Positions 7,977 to 17,948 of a stretch of DNA of 64,000 bases are shown piece after piece. The translations under genes were made by a program, and so were the position numbers. The DNA lies in assembly GCA_016937575.1 (NCBI GenBank), contig JAFHKN010000002.1, positions 1,612,001 to 1,676,000 on the forward strand, in the 5' to 3' direction. Every line of letters starts with the position of its first letter. Position 1 is the stretch's first letter. The stretch is from Roseomonas aeriglobus. GTDB taxonomy: Bacteria; Pseudomonadota; Alphaproteobacteria; Sphingomonadales; Sphingomonadaceae. The notes under the pieces were generated by a model. The model had not been told where the DNA came from. It saw only the letters and a list, made by a program, of their open reading frames with translations, and made no database searches.

Positions 7977-10619
7977 TTACGCGGAAAGCGCTGCCCGGAC
8001 CGCGTCGAGCGCTGCCGCAGCATTGGTGCCGTTTGGCCCTCCGCCCTGCGCCATGTCCGGACGACCACCGCCGCCTTGCCCGCCGACCGCGGCAACCGCA
8101 GCCTTCACCAGATCGACCGCATTCAGCCGATCCTTCAGGTCGTCGGTCACGCCGACCGCGACCGTCGCGCGGCCGTCGTTCACCGCAACGAGGGCCGCAA
8201 CGCCCGATCCGATCCGCCCCTTGGCCTCGTCGACCGCGCCGCGCAGACCCTTTGCTTCGAACCCGTCGAGCACCTGGCCGACGAAAGCGACCCCGCCGAT
8301 CGTTTCCGGCCCGGCTGCTTCGGCCTTGCCTCCACCGCCGAGCGCCAATGCCTTCTTGGCCTCGGCCAGTTCGCGCTCGAGCCGCCGCTTCTCTTCCACC
8401 AGCGTCGCGACGCGCGCCGGGACCTCGTCGGGCGATGCCTTGAGCGCCGCTGCCGCTTCCCTCAACTTGTCGTCGCGCGACTGGAGATATCCGCGCGCGG
8501 CCTCGCCGGTCAGCGCCTCGATGCGGCGGACGCCCGAGCTGACCGCGCTTTCACCAACGATCTTCAGGAGCCCGATCTCGCCCAGCGCGCTGACGTGCGT
8601 GCCGCCACACAGCTCGACCGAATAGGTCTTGCCCCCATCGTCGGTGCCCATCGAAACGACGCGGACTTCGTCGCCGTATTTCTCGCCGAACAGTGCCATC
8701 GCGCCCATTGCGATCGCATCGTCGGGGGTCATCAGGCGCGTCGTGACGGGCGTGTTTGCACGAACCTGCGCGTTGACCTGCGTTTCGACGTCGCTGAGCT
8801 CGGCCGCGGACATGCTGTTCGGGTGCGACACGTCGAAGCGCAGCCGGTCGGGCGAGACCAGCGAGCCTTTCTGCGCGACGTGGGTTCCCAAACGCTGGCG
8901 CAGCGCCTCGTGCAACAGATGCGTCGCGGAGTGGTTGGCGCGAATCTGCGCACGGCGATCGCGATCGATCGTCAGGCGAACCGTATCGCCGACCTTCAGC
9001 GTCCCGCTGTCGATCGTCGCCACATGGCCGTGGAGCTTGCCGACATGCTTCTGCGTATCTGAAACGGTCGCCGATACGCCGTCACCGGTAATCGTGCCGG
9101 CATCGCCGACCTGGCCACCGCTCTCGGCATAGAAAGGCGTCTGATTGACCAGCACTTCGACCGTCTCGCCGGTCGTCGCGCTGTCGACGCGCGCGCCGTC
9201 CTTGACGAGGGCGATGACCTGCCCCTCGCCGACGTCGTTGGCGTAGCCGGTGAATTCGGTCGCCCCCTCTTCGGCGATGTCGAACCACACGTCGTCCGAC
9301 GCCTTGGCGCCCGACCCCTTCCACGCGGCGCGCGCGGCGGCCTTCTGCTCGGCCATCGCGGCATCGAAGCCGGCGCGGTCAACCGCGATGCCTTGCGGAC
9401 GCAACGCATCCTCGGTCAGGTCATAGGGAAAGCCATAGGTGTCGTAGAGCTTGAACGCAGTCGCACCGGGCAGGGTGCTGCCTTCGCCCATGTCGCCGGT
9501 CGCCTCGTCGAGCAGCTTCAGGCCATTCGCCAGCGTGCGGCGGAAACGCGTTTCCTCCTGCAACAGCGTCGCTTCGATCAGCGGCTGGGCGCGGACGAGC
9601 TCGGGGAAGGCGCCGCCCATCTCGGCGACCAGGCTGGGGACCAGACGATGCATCAGCGGGTCCTTCGCACCCAGCAGGTGCGCGTGACGCATCGCGCGGC
9701 GCATGATGCGGCGAAGCACATAGCCGCGGCCTTCGTTTGCCGGCAGGACGCCGTCGGCAACCAGGAAGCCGGCCGAGCGCAGGTGATCGGCGATCACGCG
9801 GTGGCTCGCCTGATTGTCGCCGGTCGTCGCCGTGCCGGTCAGCGCGCCGCTTTCCGCGATCAGGGCCTTGAAGGTATCGGTGTCGTAGTTGTCATGGACA
9901 CCCTGAAGCACGGCTGCAACGCGTTCCAGACCCATGCCGGTGTCGATCGACGGACGCGGCAGGTCGCCGACGATCTCGTCCGCTTCCTGCAGGAACTGCA
10001 TGAAGACGAGGTTCCAGATCTCGACGAAGCGGTCGCCGTCTTCCTCCGGCGAGCCTGGAGGGCCGCCCCAGATATGGTCGCCATGGTCGTAGAAGATCTC
10101 CGAGCACGGCCCGCACGGTCCGTCCGATCCCATCGCCCAGAAATTGTCCTTGGTCGGGATGCGGATGATCCGCTCCTCGGGCAGCCCGGCGATCTTCTTC
10201 CAGAGGTCGAACGCCTGATCATCGGTATGATAGACGGTCGCCGTCAGCTTCTCTGCCGGCAGCCCCCATTCCTTCGTTAGCAGCGTCCAGGCGTGCGTGA
10301 TCGCCTGTTCCTTGAAATAGTCGCCGAAGGAAAAATTCCCGAGCATCTCGAAGAAGGTGTGGTGCCGCGCCGTATAGCCGACATTGTCGAGGTCGTTGTG
10401 CTTGCCGCCGGCGCGGACGCACTTCTGCGACGAGGTCGCGGTCGAATAGGGCCGGCTTTCGAGACCCGTGAACACGTTCTTGAACGGCACCATGCCGGCG
10501 TTCACGAACATCAGCGTCGGGTCGTTCTGCGGAACGAGCGGCGCCGAGGGCACGATCTGATGCCCGGCCTTGCCGAAATAGTCGAGGAACGAGCGGCGGA
10601 TGTCGTTGGTCGAAGTCAT
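7977..10619 (-). CDS. alaS: Alanyl-tRNA synthetase
   Basis: Charges tRNA-Ala with alanine. The 880 residues show the class II catalytic core at the N-terminus ([20 protein letters not shown], then [16 protein letters not shown] and the [19 protein letters not shown] motif 2 region), the editing domain with the zinc-binding [12 protein letters not shown] and the distal CGGTHV, and a C-terminal DHHA1-type C-Ala domain ending in [13 protein letters not shown]. The ATG at 10619 is chosen because it matches the universal AlaS N-terminus; an upstream in-frame codon at 10652 would add 11 unconserved residues. recA lies upstream on the same strand about 6 kb away, with other genes in between. Confidence 0.97.
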   Translation of the reverse strand: MTSTNDIRRSFLDYFGKAGHQIVPSAPLVPQNDPTLMFVNAGMVPFKNVFTGLESRPYSTATSSQKCVRAGGKHNDLDNVGYTARHHTFFEMLGNFSFGDYFKEQAITHAWTLLTKEWGLPAEKLTATVYHTDDQAFDLWKKIAGLPEERIIRIPTKDNFWAMGSDGPCGPCSEIFYDHGDHIWGGPPGSPEEDGDRFVEIWNLVFMQFLQEADEIVGDLPRPSIDTGMGLERVAAVLQGVHDNYDTDTFKALIAESGALTGTATTGDNQASHRVIADHLRSAGFLVADGVLPANEGRGYVLRRIMRRAMRHAHLLGAKDPLMHRLVPSLVAEMGGAFPELVRAQPLIEATLLQEETRFRRTLANGLKLLDEATGDMGEGSTLPGATAFKLYDTYGFPYDLTEDALRPQGIAVDRAGFDAAMAEQKAAARAAWKGSGAKASDDVWFDIAEEGATEFTGYANDVGEGQVIALVKDGARVDSATTGETVEVLVNQTPFYAESGGQVGDAGTITGDGVSATVSDTQKHVGKLHGHVATIDSGTLKVGDTVRLTIDRDRRAQIRANHSATHLLHEALRQRLGTHVAQKGSLVSPDRLRFDVSHPNSMSAAELSDVETQVNAQVRANTPVTTRLMTPDDAIAMGAMALFGEKYGDEVRVVSMGTDDGGKTYSVELCGGTHVSALGEIGLLKIVGESAVSSGVRRIEALTGEAARGYLQSRDDKLREAAAALKASPDEVPARVATLVEEKRRLERELAEAKKALALGGGGKAEAAGPETIGGVAFVGQVLDGFEAKGLRGAVDEAKGRIGSGVAALVAVNDGRATVAVGVTDDLKDRLNAVDLVKAAVAAVGGQGGGGRPDMAQGGGPNGTNAAAALDAVRAALSA

Positions 10620-10701
10620 GGGCGTTGCGCTTAGGCGAGGCGCGGGCTGCACTCAAGCGCCCGAACGTGGTAGGGTCGGGACGAACCGGGGGAGAAGGAC
10701 G

Positions 10702-12354
10702 ATGCGACTGCACGTGACGGGGGCGCTGGCCGCACTCCTGATGCCCGCCCTGGGCGCGCAGGACCTGCCGAAGACGGAGGCGCCGCCCGCGTCCGCGCAC
10801 CCGATCTGCGGTGGCGATGACGTTGCGGCAAAGCGACCGACCTTGCTGGAGGGATATGGCAAGGGTGGCTGGACAATCTCGACCAAGGTGCCCGCGGCAC
10901 AGGCGTTCTTCGACAACGGCATGCAATTGGGTGCCGCCTTCGCGCATAAGGCATCGATTGCGGCGATGCAGGAAGCGGCTCGGCTCGATCCCGGCTGTGC
11001 GATGTGTGCATGGGGCGACGCCTGGGCGTCGGGGCCGACGCTCAATTACGACAGCGAGCCGGATGAGACCGCAAAGCTGCTGATCCGCGCGAAGCAGGCG
11101 CAGGCCCTGGCGGCGACTTCGGGCACGCCGCTCGAACGGGCGCTGACGGACGCCTTGGTGTTGCGGTATCAGCCGGGCAAGCCGAATGCGGGGGCGATCG
11201 CCTATGCGAACGCGATGGATGCACTCGCGCGCGCCCATCCGACCGACGTCGCCATCGGCACGCTTGCCGCGGACGCGATGCTGCTGGCGGGTACGCGGGA
11301 GAAGGACGGCCGGCCGATGATCGACCGCTCGATCGTCCTTCTGCAAGACGCATTGGCGCGCGATCCGGATTATTCGCCGGCGATCCATTTCTACATTCAC
11401 GCGACCGAAATCGCCGACGTGCCTGACCGGGCGACACCCTATGCCGACCGCCTGCGCGCGCTGGCACCCAAGGCTAGCCACCTCGTTCATATGCCGAGCC
11501 ACACTTACTACTGGATCGGCCGGTACCAGGACGCCGCCGACGCCAATGTCGCGGCGGTGAAGCTGGGCATCGAGAACGGCAAGCGGCTGGGGATGACCGG
11601 GCCGGACGGTGTCTGGGACCTGCCCTATCACGCGCACAACGTCCATTTCGGCGTCGGCGGCGCGATGATGTCGGGCGATAAGGATGCCGCGTTGCTGCTC
11701 AGCGACCCGTTGGTCGACGTGGCAACACGGCGCGACGAGGGATCGGTGTTCTGGCAGGCCATCGCCGGCATGGGCTACGCCGCCGAAGGCCGGTTCGCCG
11801 AGCCTGCCAAGGTGCTTTCCCTGCCCCAACCCAAGCTGCCCTATGCACGCGCCTTCTGGCACTATGCTCGCGGCGAGGCGCTGGCGCGGCAGGGCAAGGC
11901 GACCGAAGTCCGCGTCGAAGCGGATGCTATCAACCGACAATTGCGCGGCTTGGACGATACGTCTGGGCAGCGATTGGCAAAGATCGCCGCACTTGTGCTC
12001 GGCGGACGCGCGGCGATGCTCGATAACGATCCGCGCAAGGCGGCAAAATTCTATGCGGCGGCGGCCAAGATCGAGGAGGCCAAGCCGATCTCCCAATATT
12101 CCGACCCGCCGGTGTGGTGGTATCCGCCGCGGCGGTCACTGGCCGAAGCCAGGCTGGCGATGGGGGACGCTCGCGCCGCGCTGGCGGAGGCGGATGCGAC
12201 GCTGAAGCGGCGGCCGAACGATCCCATGACCTTGTCGATCCGGGCGCGCGCGCAAGCGGCGCTGGGGAATGCGGGCGCTGCCGGGCGCGATGCGCGCAAC
12301 GCGCTGGCGGGATGGCGTGGCAAGCGCGCGATGTTCGGGCGCGGGATGATCTAA
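10702..12354 (+). CDS. Exported tetratricopeptide-repeat protein
   Basis: A 550-residue protein with a signal peptide (MRLHVTGALAALLMPALGAQ) and alpha-helical TPR-like repeats through its length, clearest in AFFDNGMQLGAAFAHKASIA and in the C-terminal SLAEARLAMGDARAALAEAD repeats. The segment with CAMCAWGDAWASGP and the HATEIADVPDRATPYADRL and HLVHMPSHTYYWIGRY motifs is typical of a conserved family of bacterial TPR proteins of unknown function. The start ATG at 10702 follows GGAGAAGGAC. Divergent from alaS. Probably a periplasmic scaffold; partner unknown. Confidence 0.82.
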   Translation: MRLHVTGALAALLMPALGAQDLPKTEAPPASAHPICGGDDVAAKRPTLLEGYGKGGWTISTKVPAAQAFFDNGMQLGAAFAHKASIAAMQEAARLDPGCAMCAWGDAWASGPTLNYDSEPDETAKLLIRAKQAQALAATSGTPLERALTDALVLRYQPGKPNAGAIAYANAMDALARAHPTDVAIGTLAADAMLLAGTREKDGRPMIDRSIVLLQDALARDPDYSPAIHFYIHATEIADVPDRATPYADRLRALAPKASHLVHMPSHTYYWIGRYQDAADANVAAVKLGIENGKRLGMTGPDGVWDLPYHAHNVHFGVGGAMMSGDKDAALLLSDPLVDVATRRDEGSVFWQAIAGMGYAAEGRFAEPAKVLSLPQPKLPYARAFWHYARGEALARQGKATEVRVEADAINRQLRGLDDTSGQRLAKIAALVLGGRAAMLDNDPRKAAKFYAAAAKIEEAKPISQYSDPPVWWYPPRRSLAEARLAMGDARAALAEADATLKRRPNDPMTLSIRARAQAALGNAGAAGRDARNALAGWRGKRAMFGRGMI

Positions 12355-12360
12355 CGACCT

Positions 12361-12384
12361 CCCTCTCCCCTTCGGGAGAGAGGG
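12361..12384. terminator. Probable hairpin terminator
   Basis: CTCTCCC (12363-12369) pairs with GGGAGAG (12374-12380) around a CTTC loop, extended outside by an imperfect CCC/GGG clamp, and is followed by GCTTTC. It lies between two convergent genes, seven bases past the stop of the TPR protein. It also resembles the CCCTCTCCCC-type intergenic repeats seen elsewhere in the window. Confidence 0.5.
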
Positions 12385-12387
12385 CTT

Positions 12388-13638
12388 TCAAACGGGCGCG
12401 TCGATCGACGCCGGCGGCTCGCTGAACCACGTCGGTCCTGCCGCCGTCATGTAGAAACAATCCTCCAGGCGCACGCCGAACCTGCCCGGCAGATATATCC
12501 CCGGCTCGTTCGAAAAGCACATCCCCGCCGCCAACCGCGTGGTCTCGCCGTGAACGAGGTTCACCGGCTCATGCCCGTCCATCCCGATGCCGTGCCCGGT
12601 CCTGTGCGACAACCCCGGCAGCCGATAGCGCGGACCATAGCCCTTCGCCTCGTAGCTCGCCCGCACCGCATCATCGACGCTGCCCGCAGTGGCGCCGATC
12701 CGCGCGGCGGCATAGGCGGTCGCCTGCCCCGCCCGGACATCATCCCATATCTTGCGCACCGCCGCCGGCACACTGCCCTTCACGAAGGTTCGCGAGACGT
12801 CCGACTGATAGCCCTGCACCGTGCAGCCGCAATCCATCAGAACGACCGACCCCTGTTTGACGACCTGCGGCTTGCGCGTCCCGTGCGGCAGAGCAGCGGC
12901 TTCGTCGACCAGCGCCATCGAGAATTCCGGACTGCCGCCGAGCTTGCGAGTTGCAGCGCTCATCATCGCGCCGATCTCCGCGCCGGTCATTCCGACTTCG
13001 ACCCGCGGCACGGTGAAGCGGTAAGCCGCGATCGTCACGTCGGTTGCGAGTTGCATCAACGCGATCTCCGCGGATGTCTTGATCATCCGGCAACCGCGCA
13101 CGACAGGATTGGCCGATACGAGCCGCGCGTTCGGCAGCGCGCGCTGCAGACCATCGACCGCGAAATAGCGCACCGTCTCTTCAATCCCGATCGGTCGGGC
13201 GTCGAGCTTTCGCTCCTTCAGGAAGGCGGCGACCAGCTTCAACGGATCCTCGTCCTCTTGCCACACGCGCACCTCTGCGGGCACGCCGAGCGATTCGCGG
13301 ACCGAAGGCTCCTCGAAGAAGGGCGTCACGACCAGCGCCTCGCCCTCGACCGGCAGGACCGCCGCGGTCAGCCGCTCGCTGCGCCCCCAACGCACCCCGG
13401 TGAAGTAGATCAGGCTCGATCCTGGCTCGATCAGCACCGCGCCGATGCCGCTCGCCTTCATCAGAGCCTGCGCCCGCGCGACCCGCTTTGCGCGCTCCGC
13501 CGCACCGATCGGCACCGCGTCGGTCGTCAGGTCGCGCAACGCCGACAGATCCGGTTCGGCGGCGCGGAGCAGCCCCGGACGGATGAAAAGCGGCAGCGCG
13601 GCGGCGCCGGCGACAAGGGTGCGACGGGTCAGGATCAT
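12388..13638 (-). CDS. Tat-exported M24 family metallopeptidase (aminopeptidase P-like)
   Basis: A 416-residue pita-bread metallopeptidase predicted to cleave Xaa-Pro N-termini. The N-terminus has a twin-arginine signal (LTRRTLVAGAAALPLF), so it is exported folded. Residues about 45-190 are the creatinase/prolidase N-domain. The catalytic domain keeps all five metal ligands: two Asp in VLMDCGCTVQGYQSDVSRTF, His in HRTGHGIGMDGHE, Glu in FSNEPGIYL and Glu in VRLEDCFYM. The start ATG at 13638 puts the RR motif near the N-terminus as expected. Single gene, divergent from the symporter at 13714. Confidence 0.9.
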   Translation of the reverse strand: MILTRRTLVAGAAALPLFIRPGLLRAAEPDLSALRDLTTDAVPIGAAERAKRVARAQALMKASGIGAVLIEPGSSLIYFTGVRWGRSERLTAAVLPVEGEALVVTPFFEEPSVRESLGVPAEVRVWQEDEDPLKLVAAFLKERKLDARPIGIEETVRYFAVDGLQRALPNARLVSANPVVRGCRMIKTSAEIALMQLATDVTIAAYRFTVPRVEVGMTGAEIGAMMSAATRKLGGSPEFSMALVDEAAALPHGTRKPQVVKQGSVVLMDCGCTVQGYQSDVSRTFVKGSVPAAVRKIWDDVRAGQATAYAAARIGATAGSVDDAVRASYEAKGYGPRYRLPGLSHRTGHGIGMDGHEPVNLVHGETTRLAAGMCFSNEPGIYLPGRFGVRLEDCFYMTAAGPTWFSEPPASIDAPV

Positions 13639-13713
13639 GGTTTCGAACGATAGGGTGCTTGACCGCGCGGTCGCAATCCCCTTCCCTGCGCGGCACTTTC
13701 GGGGAGAGATTCT

Positions 13714-15036
13714 TTGGCCAAGCGGCTGACCTATTACATTCTCGGCGCGCTGATCGCCGGCATCGTGTGCGGCCTGGTGCTGAACGCGATCTTCGCCGGC
13801 GGCGATGCCGGACAGGAGACGCTGAAGTCGATCGCCTATTATCTGTCGATCGTCACCACCGTGTTCCTGCGCCTGATCAAGATGATCATCGCGCCGCTCG
13901 TCTTCTCGACGCTGGTCGTGGGCATTGCACACATGGGGGATACCGCGGCGCTGGGCCGCGTCGGCTTGCGGTCGATCCTCTGGTTCGTCGGCGCCAGCCT
14001 GCTGTCGCTGACGCTTGGGCTGATCCTGGTCAACCTGTTCCAGCCTGGCGTGGGCCTCGGTATCCCGATCCCGCCGGCCGATGCCGCAAGCGGCGTCGAC
14101 AAGGCTGCGTTCGATTTCAAAAATTTCGTCGCCCACGTCTTCCCCGCCTCCGGCATCGAGGCGATGGCGAACAACGAAATCCTGCAGATCGTGATCTTCT
14201 CGGTCTTCATCGGCGTCGCGATCACCGCGGTCGGCGAGAAGGCCGCGCCTCTGGTCAAAGGGATTGAGGCGCTGGTGCAGGTCATGCTGCAGGTGACCAA
14301 CTACGTCATGCGCTTCGCCCCCTTCGCGGTGTTCGCGGCGGTGACCGCGACGCTGGCGGAGCGGGGGCCCGAGATCCTCGGCACGCTCGGCTATTTCATG
14401 CTCACCTTCTACATCGCGCTCGGGCTGTTGTGGTGCGTGCTGATCGGCATCTGTTACCTGCTGGTCGGCAAGCGCACGGGCCTGCTGGTGAAGTATATTC
14501 GCGATCCGCTGCTGCTGGCCTTCACCACCGCGTCATCGGAAGCCGCCTATCCGCGCACGCTGGAGGCACTCGACCGGTTCGGCGTGCCGCCGCGTATCGC
14601 CAGCTTCGTGCTGCCGCTCGGCTATTCGTTCAACCTCGACGGGTCGATGATCTACATGACCTTCGCGACGATGTTCATCGCGCAGGCCTACGGCATCGAA
14701 ATGACGCTGGGTCACCAGATCACCATGCTGCTGATCCTGATGGTCACGTCGAAGGGCATCGCCGGCGTTCCGCGCGCCAGCCTGGTCGTGATCGCGGGCA
14801 CCCTGTCGTTCTTCGATATTCCCGAAGCAGGCCTGCTGCTGATCCTGGCGATCGACCATTTCCTCGACATGGGCCGATCGGCAACCAACGTCGTGGGGAA
14901 CGCCGTCGCCGCCACCGTCATCGCCAAGTGGGAGGGCGATCGGCTCGATCCAATCGAAAGCCCGGTCATCGACGCACCAACGGCGCCGAGCGGCCATGGA
15001 CCGGCGGAGGATTTCGACAGCTTTCGGAAGATCTGA
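13714..15036 (+). CDS. Dicarboxylate/amino acid:cation symporter (DAACS family)
   Basis: A 440-residue sodium- or proton-coupled uptake carrier for C4-dicarboxylates or glutamate. It shows eight long hydrophobic segments and the two re-entrant hairpins of the family: the serine-rich TTASSEAAYPRTLEAL in HP1 and GIAGVPRASLVVIAGTL in HP2, plus the cation/substrate segment SFNLDGSMIYMTFATMFIAQ and the C-terminal DMGRSATNVVGNAVAA. The start is a TTG at 13714 preceded by GGGGAGAG. Substrate choice between dicarboxylate and acidic amino acid cannot be settled by eye. Confidence 0.92.
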   Translation: MAKRLTYYILGALIAGIVCGLVLNAIFAGGDAGQETLKSIAYYLSIVTTVFLRLIKMIIAPLVFSTLVVGIAHMGDTAALGRVGLRSILWFVGASLLSLTLGLILVNLFQPGVGLGIPIPPADAASGVDKAAFDFKNFVAHVFPASGIEAMANNEILQIVIFSVFIGVAITAVGEKAAPLVKGIEALVQVMLQVTNYVMRFAPFAVFAAVTATLAERGPEILGTLGYFMLTFYIALGLLWCVLIGICYLLVGKRTGLLVKYIRDPLLLAFTTASSEAAYPRTLEALDRFGVPPRIASFVLPLGYSFNLDGSMIYMTFATMFIAQAYGIEMTLGHQITMLLILMVTSKGIAGVPRASLVVIAGTLSFFDIPEAGLLLILAIDHFLDMGRSATNVVGNAVAATVIAKWEGDRLDPIESPVIDAPTAPSGHGPAEDFDSFRKI

Positions 15037-15045
15037 GGCATTTTC

Positions 15046-15077
15046 ACGGTCATGCCGGGCCGAGCCGGCATGACCGT
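15046..15077. terminator. Hairpin between convergent genes
   Basis: ACGGTCATGCCGG (15046-15058) pairs perfectly with CCGGCATGACCGT (15065-15077) over a six-base loop, a 13-bp stem placed nine bases after the symporter stop and ten before the GST stop. There is a TTTT run on its left edge (AAAA on the other strand), so termination by this stem is likely but not of the classic T-tail kind. Confidence 0.6.
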
Positions 15078-15086
15078 ACGCTTCGA

Positions 15087-15713
15087 TCAGGCGTAAGCGT
15101 AAGGGCCGCCGGCCGCCAACGCCCGCTGATAGGCGGGGCGCGCATGAATCTTTTCCAGCCATGCGACCGTCGCTGGGCGGCCGGCGTCGAGCCCGGCGCG
15201 GTGGCGCGCAGCCTCCAGCGGGAAGCTCATCATCACGTCGGCGGCAGTCATCGCGTCGCCGGCGAACCATGCCCGGCTGGCAAGCTCGCGTTCGACCCAG
15301 TCGAGATGCACGTCGATCATCGGCTGAATGCGCTTTTGCCCGCGCTTGCCGAGGAACGGGATACGGCCGAGCACCAGCTTCAGGAGCAGCGGCGGCATCA
15401 GCGACCCTTCGGCATAATGGAGGAAATGACGGTAGCGCAGCAGCCCGTCACGATGCGCGGGCGCGCCGAGCCGGCCGTCCGCCTTTTCAACCAGATATTC
15501 GACGATCGCGCCCGTCTCGGCGATGGTGCGCTCGCCATCGGTCAGGATCGGCGATTTGCCGAGCGGGTGAACCTGGCGTAGCTCGCTGGGCGCCAGCATC
15601 GTCACCGGGTTCCGCTCGTAGCGCTTGACCGTATAAGGCAGGTCCAGTTCCTCGAGCAGCCACAGCACACGCTGCGATCGGCTGTTTTCGAGATGGTGAA
15701 CGGTCAGCGTCAT
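15087..15713 (-). CDS. Glutathione S-transferase family protein
   Basis: A 208-residue cytosolic GST. The thioredoxin-like N-domain begins MTLTVHHLENSRSQRVLWLL, with the glutathione-contacting Ser in ENSRS, the cis-Pro loop GKSPIL and the ETGAIVEYL signature; the all-alpha C-domain follows with the N-capping SxxD-like AMTAADVMMS. I choose ATG 15713 because GGAGAGG lies at good spacing; ATG 15719 abuts that site. Role is detoxification or thiol chemistry; specific substrate unknown. The methyltransferase ends 21 bases upstream of it on the same strand and may be co-transcribed. Confidence 0.88.
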   Translation of the reverse strand: MTLTVHHLENSRSQRVLWLLEELDLPYTVKRYERNPVTMLAPSELRQVHPLGKSPILTDGERTIAETGAIVEYLVEKADGRLGAPAHRDGLLRYRHFLHYAEGSLMPPLLLKLVLGRIPFLGKRGQKRIQPMIDVHLDWVERELASRAWFAGDAMTAADVMMSFPLEAARHRAGLDAGRPATVAWLEKIHARPAYQRALAAGGPYAYA

Positions 15714-15734
15714 CGGCATCCTCTCCCTTATCGG

Positions 15735-16643
15735 TCAGGCAATGGCCGACCATATCCAGCCCGCGGCGGGGAAGTCGACCGCGTCCGCAGTGCAGTAACG
15801 CTCGATGGCGCCGCGCAACCGATCCACGGACCCGGCCCGGTCCCCGTCCGGCTGTTGTCGCAACGCTGCGGCAGCCGGTCCGATCCGCTGCAGGAAATCG
15901 AGCGCGTCGCCCAACGGATCGTCGCCCGCGCCGGCGCGATAGGCGAAATCGACCGGCACGGCCTCGGCGCCTCGCCATCCGGCCGTCGCCAGGATGGTCG
16001 CGACACGGTCGCGATCGGCGAAGGCGAACGGCCCCGGGCCCTCGCCGGGCGGCGCCAGGCCAAGCGCCTTCGCTGGGGCCGTTGCGAAGCCGTTGTCGGT
16101 CCATGCGCGAAAGCACGAGAAAACCAGGCTCGCGCCGGGTGCGGCTGCCTGTCGAAGCGTGGCGAAGGCGACGACGGGGTCGTCGAAGAACATCACGCCG
16201 TGACGGGAATAGAGCAGATCGAAAGGCGCATGGGTGGCGGCGAGGTCAAGAACGTCGCCTGCAAGAAATATAGCGTCGGCCCGATGCGACCCGCGCTCCC
16301 GCGCCGGCGTAAGCGCATGGCCTTCCTGCGGATCACCGGCCGCCCGCGGTTCCCGCATGCACAGACGCGATGCTATGGAGTGCCGTTCGTTCGCAACCGC
16401 CACCAGCTGTTCGGACAGATCGACACCGATGATCGCCGCATCTGGCCGGGCCGCTGTCAGCGCCAGGCTTGTGCCGCCCGCGCCGCACCCGATGTCGAGT
16501 GCGCGGAAGGGTCCCTCCGGCGCCGCGGCAAGGATGGCGGCATCGAGGCGGCGGGATAGATCAGCGAAACTGCGGTCCGTGCGTCGCCACTCCGCTGCCC
16601 ACACATCACCGACGCGCCCGGTCCAATCTGTAGCGTTGGTCAC
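15735..16643 (-). CDS. Class I SAM-dependent methyltransferase with hydrophilic insertion
   Basis: A 302-residue methyltransferase. Motif I is ALDIGCGAGGTSLAL (about residues 48-62), motif II ends in IIGVDLS, and the post-I acidic residue and motif IV region appear in FLAGDVLDL and FDLLYSRHGVMFF. Between the helix ending VAVANERH and FLAGDVLDL there is an unexpected stretch of about 30 residues rich in Arg, Glu, Pro and His (REPRAAGDPQEGHALTPARE and neighbours), absent from the usual Rossmann layout. It reads through in frame. The substrate is unknown. It starts at ATG 16643 with a tandem/inverted TTGAG repeat just upstream (16660-16702). Confidence 0.82.
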   Translation of the reverse strand: MTNATDWTGRVGDVWAAEWRRTDRSFADLSRRLDAAILAAAPEGPFRALDIGCGAGGTSLALTAARPDAAIIGVDLSEQLVAVANERHSIASRLCMREPRAAGDPQEGHALTPARERGSHRADAIFLAGDVLDLAATHAPFDLLYSRHGVMFFDDPVVAFATLRQAAAPGASLVFSCFRAWTDNGFATAPAKALGLAPPGEGPGPFAFADRDRVATILATAGWRGAEAVPVDFAYRAGAGDDPLGDALDFLQRIGPAAAALRQQPDGDRAGSVDRLRGAIERYCTADAVDFPAAGWIWSAIA

Positions 16644-16659
16644 TCTCGACCCCTGGCTA

Positions 16660-16702
16660 AGTTGAGAAAGTTGAGACGTGCGGCACGGCCGTTCTCAACT
16701 TT
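16660..16702. repeat. Tandem AGTTGAGA copies and long inverted repeat
   Basis: AGTTGAGA occurs twice in tandem (16660-16667 and 16669-16676). The second copy, as AAAGTTGAGA (16667-16676), pairs perfectly with TCTCAACTTT (16693-16702) over a 16-base GC-rich spacer that itself can fold. It lies between the end of recA and the methyltransferase start at 16643, so it may be an operator for the methyltransferase or an extra terminator for recA. Confidence 0.6.
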
Positions 16703-16716
16703 TGCCCAAACGCGAA

Positions 16717-16743
16717 AGGGCTCGCCCACGCTGGACGAGCCCT
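16717..16743 (-). terminator. recA terminator
   Basis: Read on the minus strand, AGGGCTCG pairs with CGAGCCCT over an 11-base loop and is followed by TTTCGCGTTT. It lies 58 bases past the recA stop with no gene in between. Confidence 0.65.
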
Positions 16744-16800
16744 CCCGATTCTTGCCCTGCGACCGGCCGCCGGCCGGTGCGACGTGGACGCGGCGAACGA

Positions 16801-17871
16801 TCAGAGATCGTCGTCCGCGTCGGGGCCGGTCATCATTTCCTCTGCGACCTTTTCGGTGCGCTGGCGGATCGCCTTTTCCAGGCGGTCCATGAGTTCCGGG
16901 TTCTCCTTCAGGAACGTCTTGGCGTTCTCGCGGCCCTGGCCGATGCGGATGCTGTCGTAGCTGAACCACGCCCCCGCCTTTTCGACGATGCCCGCCTTCA
17001 CGCCCAAGTCCAGAATCTCGCCGATCTTCGAGATGCCTTCGCCATACATGATGTCGAATTCGACCTGCTTGAACGGCGGGGCGACCTTGTTCTTCACCAC
17101 CTTTACGCGCGTGGCGTTGCCGATGATGTCCTCGCGGTCCTTGATCTGACCCGTGCGGCGGATGTCGAGGCGGACGGACGCATAGAATTTCAGCGCGTTG
17201 CCGCCTGTCGTCGTCTCCGGATTGCCGTACATCACGCCGATCTTCATGCGCAGCTGGTTGATGAAGATCACCATGCAGCGCGAGCGGCTGATCGAGCCGG
17301 TCAGTTTGCGCAGCGACTGCGACATCAGACGTGCCTGAAGCCCGACGTGACTGTCGCCCATCTCACCTTCGATTTCCGCACGCGGAACAAGGGCGGCAAC
17401 CGAATCGACCACCAGCACGTCGATCGCGTTCGAGCGGACCAAGGTATCGGTGATCTCGAGCGCCTGTTCGCCGGTATCCGGCTGCGAGACGATAAGTTCG
17501 TCGATGTTGACGCCCAGCTTCTTCGCATAGACGGGGTCGAGCGCGTGTTCGGCGTCGACGAATGCGGCGGTCCCGCCGTTCTTCTGCGCCTCCGCGATCA
17601 CGTGCAGCGCAAGCGTGGTCTTGCCCGAGCTTTCCGGACCATAGACCTCGATCACGCGGCCGCGCGGCAGGCCGCCGACGCCAAGTGCGATGTCGAGCCC
17701 GAGCGATCCGGTCGAGATCGCCTCGACCTGCATCGCCTCCTTCTGACCCAGCTTCATCGCCGAGCCCTTGCCGAACGCGCGGTCGATCTGCGCGAGGGCG
17801 GCATCCAGTGCCTTTTGCCGATCCGAATTCGTTGCCATGCCGCTGTCGATGACCTTCAGGTTCGCTGCCAT
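16801..17871 (-). CDS. recA: Recombinase A
   Basis: RecA, the ATP-dependent strand-exchange protein and LexA co-protease. 356 residues. Walker A is GPESSGKT (residues 78-85), Walker B-like [10 protein letters not shown], and the DNA-binding loops are in the [20 protein letters not shown] and [20 protein letters not shown] regions. The acidic C-terminus ends PDADDDL. ATG 17871 gives the N-terminus [11 protein letters not shown], typical for sphingomonads; ATG 17838 is a shorter alternative. A LexA box about 80-90 bases upstream (17949-17963) shows SOS autocontrol. Single-gene transcript ended by the hairpin at 16717-16743. Confidence 0.98.
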   Translation of the reverse strand: MAANLKVIDSGMATNSDRQKALDAALAQIDRAFGKGSAMKLGQKEAMQVEAISTGSLGLDIALGVGGLPRGRVIEVYGPESSGKTTLALHVIAEAQKNGGTAAFVDAEHALDPVYAKKLGVNIDELIVSQPDTGEQALEITDTLVRSNAIDVLVVDSVAALVPRAEIEGEMGDSHVGLQARLMSQSLRKLTGSISRSRCMVIFINQLRMKIGVMYGNPETTTGGNALKFYASVRLDIRRTGQIKDREDIIGNATRVKVVKNKVAPPFKQVEFDIMYGEGISKIGEILDLGVKAGIVEKAGAWFSYDSIRIGQGRENAKTFLKENPELMDRLEKAIRQRTEKVAEEMMTGPDADDDL

Positions 17872-17948
17872 GTGGGAAGCTCCGTCGCTAGGGCATCCAT
17901 CCGCCCGGTTCAACTTAACTGCGTCTATGTACTGATTATGTTCCACGA

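Noticed and set aside
10219-12096. A 625-codon minus-strand frame across the alaS start and the TPR gene
   Set aside because: Antisense frame of two well-supported genes; composition is the Arg/His/Gln-rich noise typical of a shifted GC-rich frame.
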